This document shows positions 1-5,091 of a stretch of 5,091 nucleotides of DNA, one piece after another. Numbering within the stretch: position 1 is the stretch's first letter; each line of letters starts with the position of its first letter. Made by a program: the position numbers and the translations under genes. Under the pieces are notes generated by a model, which saw nothing but the letters and a program-made list of their open reading frames with translations, did not search any database and was not told where the DNA came from. Source of the stretch: an uncultured Bacteroidota bacterium (GTDB lineage Bacteria; Bacteroidota; Bacteroidia; Bacteroidales; P3); contig URCX01000138.1 of assembly GCA_900546465.1 (NCBI GenBank), forward strand, positions 1 to 5,091, in the 5' to 3' direction.

Positions 1-183
1 GCATCAAGTTACGGTGACCTCAGCAGAACCCCGTGGTGCTATCTGAAAAAACGCTGGTTCATTGACCACCTGAACAAAAAGGGCCTTCCTTATGATGATC
101 TGGTCGTGGACGATGTTACCGGCGTTACCTTCTACGAGAGCCAGAAAAGAACGTCCCAAGCATATATGAGAAAGCTGCGGTAA
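1..183 (+). CDS. 3' end of an unrecognised gene (N-terminus outside the window)
   Basis: Frame 1 is open from the first base to a TAA at 181-183, giving the last 60 residues of a longer protein. The piece is soluble-looking, with many charged and aromatic residues: RTPWCYLKKRWF near its residues 9-20, then DDLVVDDVTGVTFYE at 32-46, and a basic tail ending YMRKLR. It has no hydrophobic segment and no metal-binding or catalytic motif that I recognise, so no function is given. Its stop overlaps an ATG (TAATG, 181-185), and the next small gene begins within about 50 bases, so the two are probably co-transcribed. The real 5' end and family can only be judged from sequence to the left. That this frame is coding rests on its reaching the window edge and on its protein-like composition. 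Confidence 0.55.
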   Translation, partial: ASSYGDLSRTPWCYLKKRWFIDHLNKKGLPYDDLVVDDVTGVTFYESQKRTSQAYMRKLR

Positions 184-222
184 TGGAACACTGCGCCCAT
201 CGTCACCACTTCTATCAGCAGC

Positions 223-228
223 AGGAGG
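223..228 (+). promoter_or_regulatory. Shine-Dalgarno sequence AGGAGG before the small gene
   Basis: AGGAGG lies five bases before the ATG at 234, a near-ideal spacing. It favours 234 over the upstream in-frame ATG at 183. Bacteroidota genes generally do not depend on such sites, and the other genes in this window lack one, so its presence is notable. Confidence 0.5.
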
Positions 229-233
229 AGCTT

Positions 234-419
234 ATGGCCGAAAATAAATTCGTTGTCAAAACGGTATTCCATGATAAAAATGGAGACACTTTGCTTCGTG
301 AAGATTACCGTGAGACGCGAGAAAAAGCACAGGAGCTCAAGGATTTGGCCGATTTTGGCTATGCCGGACTTTTTGGCAAAGGTCAAACGAAAGTTACCAC
401 CGAAATCATTGAGCGCTAA
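234..419 (+). CDS. small hypothetical protein, 61 residues
   Basis: This is an unrecognised small protein running from ATG 234 to TAA 417-419. It is soluble and highly charged: a beta-like N-terminus (MAENKFVVKTVFHDKNGD), then a likely amphipathic helix rich in Glu, Arg and Lys (about residues 22-39), then a Gly-rich turn (FGYAGLFGKG) and a short polar tail ending EIIER. It has no signal peptide, membrane segment or Cys motif. I chose the start at 234 because AGGAGG lies five bases upstream and the protein begins naturally there. An in-frame ATG at 183 would add 17 residues of odd His/Gln/Glu-rich sequence, but it overlaps the upstream stop (TAATG) and could be a coupled start. The gene probably shares a transcript with the one on its left. 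Small charged proteins like this are common in mobile elements, but nothing here proves that origin. Confidence 0.5.
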   Translation: MAENKFVVKTVFHDKNGDTLLREDYRETREKAQELKDLADFGYAGLFGKGQTKVTTEIIER

Positions 420-501
420 CACCAACCATCATTTCCTATATCAAAAAACACCAAAATTGGAGGTTGAGCCTGCAAACACACAAATGGCTTGACATAGAAT
501 A

Positions 502-540
502 AACAGCCTTTATTGCCGTTTTTTCGTTGAAAGGGCTGTT
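502..540. other. imperfect inverted repeat between the left gene pair and the next promoter
   Basis: AACAGCC (502-508) pairs with GGCTGTT (534-540). The pairing continues as TTT (509-511) with AAA (530-532) around one bulged G at 533; the loop is 18 bases. No clean T-run follows on the + strand, so it is at best a weak terminator for the left genes. Its right arm touches the candidate promoter at 539-566, so it could instead be an operator-like dyad. Confidence 0.4.
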
Positions 541-566
541 CGATATGTTTTATTTGCATAACTTTG
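539..566 (+). promoter_or_regulatory. candidate Bacteroidota-type promoter for the membrane protein-nfnAB unit
   Basis: TAACTTTG at 559-566 matches the Bacteroidota -7 consensus TAnnTTTG exactly. The -33 element is poor: a TTC at 539-541 is 17 bases upstream where TTG is expected. Transcription would start near 571-576, leaving an A-rich leader of about 35 bases before the ATG at 608. The perfect -7 and the location support it; the weak -33 lowers confidence. Confidence 0.5.
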
Positions 567-607
567 CAAGCGTATTTTGATTTCAAACGAACCAAAACAA
601 CAAACAA

Positions 608-1096
608 ATGAAACAATACATCGGAATACTCAACAAAACATGGCTTGCATTACTTCTTGCAACCGTGCTTTTTGCCGGCTTCCTTACAATCATCTATCAT
701 TTCGCAGCTTGGGAAGCATTCTTCACAGGACGCAAAGCCGTTATCATATCATACGGACTAATGCTTATAATGGTCGTATGCGTTTTCTCCGCAACCAAAG
801 GCACAAGACGCCGCCTTTTGCAAATGAGAGCATGCACCATACCGCAAAAAGCAGAAAAGTACAGAACACTGATTATAAAACGTCTCGTCTTCTACAACCT
901 TATAAACGACATAGCACTCATCGGTCTCTTCCTATGCGGCAATATGAATTACCTTCTTTTCAGCGGAATATCCGTGCTGCTGATACTGCTTTCCAAACCA
1001 AACGAGACCAAATTGAAAATAGACCTCTCATTAAACGAGAAAGAAATACAAGAATTTGAACAACTAAAATTTGAAAAGACATGGAGTTTGAAATAA
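608..1096 (+). CDS. four-helix inner-membrane protein of unknown function, overlapping nfnAB
   Basis: This 162-residue protein is not one I recognise. It has four predicted membrane helices at about residues 11-30, 44-63, 93-110 and 114-129. The strongly basic loop between helices 2 and 3 (residues 64-92, including GTRRR and KAEKYR) should face the cytoplasm, which puts both termini inside. A charged cytoplasmic tail of about 33 residues (131-162) follows, ending in a Glu/Lys-rich stretch. There is no signal peptide cleavage site and no cofactor motif. The start at 608 follows an A-rich leader (cgaaccaaaacaacaaacaa) typical of Bacteroidota genes without a Shine-Dalgarno site. The last 16 bases overlap the start of the NfnAB-like gene in another frame, which implies one mRNA and probable translational coupling. 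A role linked to that enzyme, such as a membrane anchor or electron-transfer partner, is inference from position only. Confidence 0.85.
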   Translation: MKQYIGILNKTWLALLLATVLFAGFLTIIYHFAAWEAFFTGRKAVIISYGLMLIMVVCVFSATKGTRRRLLQMRACTIPQKAEKYRTLIIKRLVFYNLINDIALIGLFLCGNMNYLLFSGISVLLILLSKPNETKLKIDLSLNEKEIQEFEQLKFEKTWSLK

Positions 1097-3336
1097 AACG
1101 AAAAGAGAAACTGACCAGCAACATCTTCTTAATGGAAGTTGAAGCGGCATGGGTAGCCAGAGCAGCCAAGCCCGGGCAATTCGTCATCGTCATAATAGAC
1201 GACAAAGGTGAAAGAATACCTTTGACCATCTGCGACTATGACACGGACAAAGGTACCATAACCCTCGTATTTCAAATCGTCGGAAAATCCACCGAACGAA
1301 TGGCATTACTCGGATTAGGCGACCGCTTCAAGGATATAGTCGGACCATTGGGCAAAGAATCCATGCTTGTCCACCTTTCCGACCAAGAAGCCAAAGATAA
1401 ACGTATCCTCTTTGTGGCAGGAGGTGTGGGAACTGCACCTATCTATCCTCAATTAAAGTGGGCAAAAGCCCACGGCATGAAAGCAGACGTCATCATAGGA
1501 ACCAAGACCAAGAAAACTTTGATTTTGGAAGACATGATGAAAGAGTATGCCGATAATCTTTACATCTGCACCGATGACGGAAGCTACGGTATGCACGGTT
1601 TGGTTACCGACGCAATCAAATACTTGGTTGAAGAGAAGAAACAACAATATGACGAAGTCGTAGCCATAGGACCTATGATTATGATGAAGTTCGTATCCAT
1701 TCTGACCAAAGAACTCGGCTTGAAAACCACGGTCAGCCTCAACTCTCTTATGGTTGACGGAACAGGAATGTGCGGAGCATGCCGTGTAAGCATAGGAGGC
1801 AAAACCAAATTCACCTGTGTCGATGGACCGGAGTTCGATGCCCACCTTGTGGACTTCGATGAAGCCATGAGAAGACAAGCAATGTACAAAACCCATGAGA
1901 TTGCCACAGACTCCAAAACTCATAAATGTAACCTTACCGCCGAAGTCAACCACACAATCAAACGTCGCAGAGTACCTGTAAGGGAGCAAGACCCTGTCAT
2001 AAGAGTAAGCAATTTCGACGAAGTATGCTACGGCTACACCGCAGAGGAAGCCATGGAAGAAGCAGACCGTTGCTTGCAATGTAAAAACCCCGGTTGCATA
2101 GGAGCATGCCCCGTATCCATCAACATACCGGCTTTCATCAAGCAAATAAAGGAAGGAAACTTCGCCAACGCCTATAAAATCATAAGCCAATCCTCCTCAT
2201 TGCCGGCAGTATGCGGAAGAGTATGTCCGCAAGAAACCCAATGCGAAGGCAGTTGTATCTTAGGCAAAAAAGGCGACCCCGTTGCAATAGGCAAATTGGA
2301 GCGTTTCATAGCAGATTGGGCAAGAGAAGTAAAACTTAACTTCACCGAAGTAGAACCTGCCAACGGAAAGAAAGTAGCCGTTGTGGGAGCAGGTCCGAGC
2401 GGATTGACCTGTGCAGGCGACTTGGCAAAGAAAGGCTATGATGTAACCATCTTTGAAGCCCTCCATCAAGCCGGCGGAGTATTGGTATATGGAATACCTG
2501 AATTTCGTTTGCCGAAAGACAGCGTAGTAAAAGCCGAAGTGGAGAATGTAAAGAAGTTAGGAGTAAAGATAATCAACGACGTAATCATCGGACGAAGCAT
2601 AACCATAGACGAACTCTTCGACAAAGAAGGCTTCTCCGCCGTTTACATTGCCTCCGGAGCAGGCTTGCCTAAATTCATGAACATACCGGGCAAGAACCTT
2701 AACGGAGTTGTATCCGCCAATGAGCTTTTGACCCGTTCCAACCTCATGAAAGCATACAAAGACGGCTATGACACACCAATCTATCCGGGAAAGGTAACCA
2801 TAGTCGTAGGAGGCGGAAATGTAGCAATGGACGCTGCACGTACCGCAAGACGATTGGGAGCGGAAGTACATCTTGTTTATAGAAGGAGCAAGGCGGAAAT
2901 GCCGGCAAGAGCCGAAGAAGTGGAACACGCAAAGCAGGAGGGCATAGAATTTCACTTCATGACCAACCCCGTTGAAATCCTCGGAGACGAAAAAGGCTGG
3001 GTTAAAGCAGTGAAATGTATCAAAATGGAATTGGGAGCCCCTGACGCAAGCGGAAGACGTTCACCTGTCGAACTCAAAGGCAGCGAACACGAACTCCAAG
3101 CCGATTGCGTAGTCATGGCGTTGGGAACAGCACCTAACAAACTGATAACCGACACCACCGAACACCTCAAATCCACCGAGTGGGGAGGCATACTCACCGA
3201 TGACAAAGCCGCAACATCACGCGAAGGTATCTTTGCAGGAGGCGATGCCGTCATAGGAGCAGCCACCGTCATACTCGCAATGGGAGCAGGCAGGAAAGCA
3301 GCAGCAAGCATTGACGAATACTTGAAAAACAAATAA
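1081..3336 (+). CDS. nfnAB: fused NfnA-NfnB-type ferredoxin:NADP oxidoreductase (often annotated DHODB electron-transfer subunit/glutamate synthase small subunit fusion)
   Basis: This 751-residue cytoplasmic iron-sulfur flavoprotein joins two enzymes. Residues 1-280 are NfnA/PyrK-like: a ferredoxin-reductase FAD fold with RIPLT at 45-49, the NAD-site motif GGVGTAP at 114-120, and a [2Fe-2S] site formed by C231, C234 and C246 with D226 in the fourth-ligand position. Residues 285-751 are NfnB/GltD-like: [4Fe-4S] cysteines C331/C334/C339/C343 and C378/C382/C388/C392, an FAD dinucleotide fold GAGPSG (436-441) with E459, an NADPH fold GGGNVA (577-582) with VYRRS (599-603), and a C-terminal FAD motif AGGD (719-722). 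In the Nfn family the enzyme couples NADH and reduced ferredoxin oxidation to NADP reduction, reversibly, by flavin-based electron bifurcation. Related proteins are called sulfide dehydrogenase (SudAB). No glutamate synthase large subunit is present here, so glutamate synthesis is unlikely. The start at 1081 overlaps the membrane-protein gene by 16 bases. All cofactor residues appear intact. Confidence 0.93.
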   Translation: MEFEIKRKEKLTSNIFLMEVEAAWVARAAKPGQFVIVIIDDKGERIPLTICDYDTDKGTITLVFQIVGKSTERMALLGLGDRFKDIVGPLGKESMLVHLSDQEAKDKRILFVAGGVGTAPIYPQLKWAKAHGMKADVIIGTKTKKTLILEDMMKEYADNLYICTDDGSYGMHGLVTDAIKYLVEEKKQQYDEVVAIGPMIMMKFVSILTKELGLKTTVSLNSLMVDGTGMCGACRVSIGGKTKFTCVDGPEFDAHLVDFDEAMRRQAMYKTHEIATDSKTHKCNLTAEVNHTIKRRRVPVREQDPVIRVSNFDEVCYGYTAEEAMEEADRCLQCKNPGCIGACPVSINIPAFIKQIKEGNFANAYKIISQSSSLPAVCGRVCPQETQCEGSCILGKKGDPVAIGKLERFIADWAREVKLNFTEVEPANGKKVAVVGAGPSGLTCAGDLAKKGYDVTIFEALHQAGGVLVYGIPEFRLPKDSVVKAEVENVKKLGVKIINDVIIGRSITIDELFDKEGFSAVYIASGAGLPKFMNIPGKNLNGVVSANELLTRSNLMKAYKDGYDTPIYPGKVTIVVGGGNVAMDAARTARRLGAEVHLVYRRSKAEMPARAEEVEHAKQEGIEFHFMTNPVEILGDEKGWVKAVKCIKMELGAPDASGRRSPVELKGSEHELQADCVVMALGTAPNKLITDTTEHLKSTEWGGILTDDKAATSREGIFAGGDAVIGAATVILAMGAGRKAAASIDEYLKNK

Positions 3337-3358
3337 AACCATAACAACACAAAACACC

Positions 3359-3396
3359 GAAACGCTGTAACAACCCGTTACGGCGTTTCTATTTTT
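3359..3396 (+). terminator. Rho-independent terminator of the membrane protein-nfnAB unit
   Basis: GAAACGCTGTAAC (3359-3371) pairs with GTTACGGCGTTTC (3377-3389) over 13 bp, with one T-G wobble and a 5-base loop. TATTTTT follows directly. It lies 22 bases after the nfnAB stop codon. Confidence 0.9.
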
Positions 3397-3683
3397 ATGC
3401 CATTTGCCAAAATGCAACACTGCTCCGCTTTGTAGGATTAATCGCTCATGCTGCCGCATTCAATATTTTGAAACATTCTCCGCCCTCTGTATCCGATATT
3501 TTGACTGTACACTTATTTTGCAGGCAGGCACAAAATTTTTTTCTCCAAAACACAATGAAAGCCATGAATATAACACCGCACTTATTCACCCTTTCCGTAA
3601 AGAAAAGAACTTAAAGAAAGGAGCGAAGAGATTTTTGTTCCTCTCTATTTATAGGGTTTATTTTCAGGAGATACCAAGCCGAT
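3397..3683 (+). other. stretch with no convincing gene between two terminators
   Basis: I see no protein gene I would defend here. The + strand frame open from 3404 gives a Cys- and Ser-rich, low-quality sequence with no recognisable domain. A 19-codon ORF (3555-3614, MKAMNITPHLFTLSVKKRT) starts behind an A-rich leader but is too short to judge. TATTTTG occurs three times (3464, 3497, 3514), one base short of the -7 consensus and without a well-spaced -33. The stretch is clearly C-rich on the + strand. A small RNA ending at the next terminator is possible. Confidence 0.35.
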
Positions 3684-3728
3684 AAAATAAAATGCCGTTT
3701 GAGTTTTTTCTTTCGGCGTTTTATTTTT
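3684..3728. terminator. strong bidirectional terminator-like hairpin with no gene assigned
   Basis: AAAATAAAATGCCG (3684-3697) pairs with CGGCGTTTTATTTT (3714-3727) over 14 bp with one T-G wobble. The 16-base loop is itself T-rich. The outer A-run and T-run let it act as a terminator on either strand, and on the + strand it ends in TTTTATTTTT. The nearest upstream gene is already closed by the terminator at 3359-3396, so this one must serve a transcript not otherwise identified. Confidence 0.7.
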
Positions 3729-3774
3729 CCCAAACGCCCTTTCAATTTTCCGAAAGGACGGTTCGATTTTTTTG

Positions 3775-3782
3775 TATCTTTA
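3775..3782 (+). promoter_or_regulatory. weak candidate -7 element before a 25-residue ORF
   Basis: TATCTTTA differs from TAnnTTTG only at the last base. No TTG is found 17-21 bases upstream, so support is weak. It would start a transcript near 3788, about 20 bases before the ATG at 3807, with an A-rich leader. Confidence 0.3.
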
Positions 3783-3806
3783 CAACACACAAACAAAGCA
3801 GGAATT

Positions 3807-3884
3807 ATGTGGAAGAAATTACTCTTATTGCCATTGGTGAACTTGTGTCGGATTTTGGAGAACATAAGTGGTTATTTTGTTTGA
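3807..3884 (+). CDS. possible 25-residue hydrophobic peptide
   Basis: ATG 3807 to TGA 3882-3884 encodes MWKKLLLLPLVNLCRILENI followed by SGYFV. The N-terminal half looks like a membrane-insertion or signal sequence: two lysines, then about ten hydrophobic residues, then a Cys at position 14. The residue before the Cys is Leu, not the Ala or Gly expected of a lipobox, so it is not a clear lipoprotein signal. It sits behind a promoter-like TATCTTTA and an A-rich leader (acaaacaaagcaggaatt), which is the main support. It could be a genuine small membrane peptide, the broken 5' end of a lost exported-protein gene, or chance. I could find no continuation of a protein in other frames after the stop. 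Confidence 0.25.
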   Translation: MWKKLLLLPLVNLCRILENISGYFV

Positions 3885-4033
3885 AGTCCTCGCAATAGGA
3901 GGGAGGAGTGTCGGCGGATTGCTTTAAGGCTTTGAATTATCGTAAAACGAAGTTCGATTATTTTGCGGTCTAATTTGCGGAAATTGTATGTGCGAAAGGC
4001 TGAAACAGCCTCTTAAAAGTGTAAAAGCATGGA
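3885..4033. other. non-coding, G-rich stretch with one small perfect hairpin
   Basis: No gene is supported here. AGGCTG (3997-4002) and CAGCCT (4006-4011) form a perfect 6-bp stem with an AAA loop, but no T-run follows. A 17-codon ORF at 3988-4041 overlaps the hairpin and has no supporting signal. Confidence 0.4.
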
Positions 4034-4078
4034 ATGATTGACCTTTTCTTTATAAGGAGAAAAGCCATTGACAATCAT
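4034..4078. promoter_or_regulatory. nested dyad just upstream of the GTTA repeat
   Basis: An outer inverted repeat ATGATTG (4034-4040) with CAATCAT (4072-4078) encloses an inner one, CTTTTCT (4043-4049) with AGAAAAG (4058-4064). The internal loop is lopsided (2 versus 7 bases). ATTGAC also occurs twice as a direct repeat (4037-4042 and 4067-4072). It ends three bases before the tandem repeat and about 55 bases before the -33 element of the beta-barrel gene, so it may be a regulator-binding site; that role is inferred from position. Confidence 0.35.
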
Positions 4079-4081
4079 CGG

Positions 4082-4112
<31 letters not shown>

Positions 4113-4132
4113 GCGGAAAAGTCTTTGAAAGT

Positions 4133-4163
4133 TTTGCAACATTAAAAATATGTCCTATATTTG
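4133..4163 (+). promoter_or_regulatory. strong Bacteroidota-type promoter of the beta-barrel gene
   Basis: TTTG (4133-4136) and TATATTTG (4156-4163) are separated by 19 bases, matching the TTG-N19-TAnnTTTG consensus. Transcription should begin at about 4168-4172. An in-frame ATG at 4150 lies inside the promoter and so cannot be the start codon, which places translation at 4252 behind a leader of about 80 bases. Confidence 0.85.
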
Positions 4164-4170
4164 CAACGGA

Positions 4171-4198
4171 CTTTGGTCTTATTACGAGCCGACCAAAG
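4171..4198 (+). promoter_or_regulatory. 5' leader hairpin at the predicted transcript start
   Basis: CTTTGGTC (4171-4178) and GACCAAAG (4191-4198) form a perfect 8-bp stem with a 12-base loop, beginning at about the expected +1. GAGCCG (4186-4191) in the loop can instead pair with CGGCTC (4223-4228) further along the leader, so two alternative folds exist. It may protect the mRNA 5' end, control translation, or act as a DNA operator. Confidence 0.45.
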
Positions 4199-4251
4199 CC
4201 CGAAAACAGATAGAATTATTTGCGGCTCTGACAAGAAAAAACAATTTTAGA

Positions 4252-4974
4252 ATGCTAAAAAGAACAATTTTGATTGCGGCTTTGATGCTGTGCGGTATCG
4301 GAGCAATGGCTCAGTATAATATGGGCAAGGCAGAGAGTTTCAAAAGGCACAACTTCGGACTGGGTGCGAATTTCGGCAGTTTTCCACTTCATAAGGATTA
4401 TTGTGAAGCGATTGCAACGCATGGTTGGATGACAGATATAAGGGTTATGAGTGCTTTTGCATGGAATGTTTCGTTCAAGTATGAGTATATGTTCAACAAA
4501 AAGTTCTCCTTGTCAGCGGAGGCAGGATACACCAATCAGCGTTTGGGGATACGCAGCGATGTGTATTATCCTATACCTGCGACAGGTACTTCTTCGCATA
4601 TAAGCGAGTATTCGACCATGGGGATACATCAGTTGTATGTTCCGATAATGGCGAACTATCGTTTGAGGGTGGCTGATTGTGCGAACTTCGTAATCGGTGC
4701 AGGTGTCAATGCCTCTCTTGCTTTCAAGGATAAATTCGAGACAAAGGATTTAACGGGTAATGTAGGAGTGAAGTTCAAGAATGCGGTGGATATGGATTTC
4801 GTTTTGAGGGCAGGTTTTGAAATTGAAAGCCGTCACAGAATGCAGTTTAATGCGACATATATGGTTTCTCCGATGTACAATTTGGAGTTTTACAGGGGAG
4901 AGTATTCCACTTTTTCCTACCAAGAGGGAGACAATGTGTCGAGGCTGATGTTTGGTTTTACTATATTCTTATAA
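4252..4974 (+). CDS. small outer-membrane beta-barrel protein
   Basis: This 240-residue exported protein has a type I signal peptide: K3 R4, a hydrophobic core at about 5-17, and AMA at 18-20 followed by Q21, a common Bacteroidota cleavage site. The mature part of about 220 residues is full of alternating aromatic and polar strands, for example at 35-42, 70-80, 86-93, 126-139, 145-158, 182-193, 197-206 and 231-240. It ends in MFGFTIFL, an aromatic-rich closing strand like those used for insertion by the BAM machinery. Length and strand number fit an 8-stranded OmpA/OmpX-like or PorT-like barrel. C14 lies in the signal peptide without a lipobox. The start at 4252 is chosen because it begins the signal peptide and the upstream in-frame ATG at 4150 lies in the promoter. 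The gene stands alone between its own promoter and a terminator. Ligand or function is unknown. Confidence 0.85.
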   Translation: MLKRTILIAALMLCGIGAMAQYNMGKAESFKRHNFGLGANFGSFPLHKDYCEAIATHGWMTDIRVMSAFAWNVSFKYEYMFNKKFSLSAEAGYTNQRLGIRSDVYYPIPATGTSSHISEYSTMGIHQLYVPIMANYRLRVADCANFVIGAGVNASLAFKDKFETKDLTGNVGVKFKNAVDMDFVLRAGFEIESRHRMQFNATYMVSPMYNLEFYRGEYSTFSYQEGDNVSRLMFGFTIFL

Positions 4975-5023
4975 TATATAATTAGGTATAGTCGGACGGT
5001 ATCGAGAAGCGGATTGTAAGAAG

Positions 5024-5072
5024 TGCAGGCTTGAAAGCGGGAAGAGGGCTTTCAAGCCTGCATTTTATTTTT
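5024..5072 (+). terminator. Rho-independent terminator of the beta-barrel gene
   Basis: TGCAGGCTTGAAAGC (5024-5038) pairs perfectly with GCTTTCAAGCCTGCA (5048-5062) over 15 bp around a 9-base loop. TTTTATTTTT follows. It lies about 50 bases after the stop codon at 4974. Confidence 0.95.
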
Positions 5073-5091
5073 CGGCATTGGCTGCGTTTCG

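Noticed and set aside
489..494. TTGACA as a sigma70-type -35
   Set aside because: No TATAAT-like sequence lies 16-18 bases downstream.
577..1059. 160-residue open frame on the + strand overlapping the membrane protein gene
   Set aside because: It is Arg-, His- and Thr-rich with no domain, and it overlaps a frame with four clean membrane helices, an A-rich leader and coupling to nfnAB.
1453..2190. 245-residue open frame on the minus strand within nfnAB
   Set aside because: It lies opposite a coding region whose cofactor motifs are all intact, and its composition is that of an antisense shadow.
3464..3520. Three TATTTTG sequences as possible promoter -7 elements
   Set aside because: Each is one base short of TAnnTTTG and none has a TTG at the right distance.
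3582..3590. DnaA-box-like TTATTCACC, considered with the skew switch as a replication origin
   Set aside because: It is a single site with one mismatch to TTATNCACA and no cluster; one such match is expected by chance.
3611..3865. 84-residue minus-strand open frame
   Set aside because: It runs through the terminator hairpin at 3684-3728 and its Lys/Arg-rich composition follows from the T-rich tract.
3692..3898. 68-residue + strand open frame
   Set aside because: It starts inside the terminator hairpin and its Phe-rich N-terminus is just the T-tracts read as codons.
4150..4251. 34-residue N-terminal extension of the beta-barrel protein
   Set aside because: The ATG lies inside the promoter, before the expected transcription start, and the extension would bury the signal peptide.
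5065..5091. Possible C-terminus of a convergent minus-strand gene (RNAANAEK then stop)
   Set aside because: Only eight codons are visible and another minus-strand frame is also open to the edge, so coding cannot be judged.

Overview
The window looks like a chromosomal segment of a Bacteroidota (probably Bacteroidales) bacterium. Three things point there. The clearest promoter, at 4133-4163, is a Bacteroidota-type TTG-N19-TAnnTTTG pair. The main genes start behind A-rich leaders without a Shine-Dalgarno sequence. The gene content is a fused NfnAB-type ferredoxin:NADP oxidoreductase and a small outer-membrane beta-barrel with a signal peptide ending AMA|Q.

Layout, left to right, all recognised genes on the + strand: (1) 1-419 holds the 3' end of an unrecognised gene and a small unrecognised gene close behind it. 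The small gene has an AGGAGG ribosome binding site, unlike the other genes here. (2) 502-566 holds an imperfect hairpin and a promoter-like -7 element. (3) 608-3336 is a two-gene unit: a four-helix membrane protein whose 3' end overlaps by 16 bases the start of a 751-residue fused NfnA-NfnB flavoprotein. A strong terminator at 3359-3396 ends it. (4) 3397-4251 is a gap of about 0.85 kb with no convincing large gene. It holds a strong orphan terminator-like hairpin (3684-3728), a possible 25-residue hydrophobic peptide ORF (3807-3884), a dyad (4034-4078), a GTTA tandem repeat (4082-4112), a very good promoter (4133-4163) and an 8-bp hairpin at the expected transcript start (4171-4198). (5) 4252-4974 encodes a 240-residue outer-membrane beta-barrel protein, followed by a 15-bp perfect-stem terminator at 5024-5072.

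Functionally, the NfnAB-like enzyme should exchange electrons between NADH, reduced ferredoxin and NADPH in the cytoplasm of an anaerobe. Its overlapping membrane-protein gene is probably translationally coupled and may be a partner, but nothing in the sequence proves that. The beta-barrel gene is a separate transcription unit. Its promoter sits just downstream of a slippage-prone repeat, so phase-variable or tunable expression is the most interesting hypothesis here. Strand composition also flips within the gap, from C-rich on the left to G-rich on the right, although all genes point the same way. No CRISPR array, tRNA, rRNA, insertion sequence or defence system was seen.
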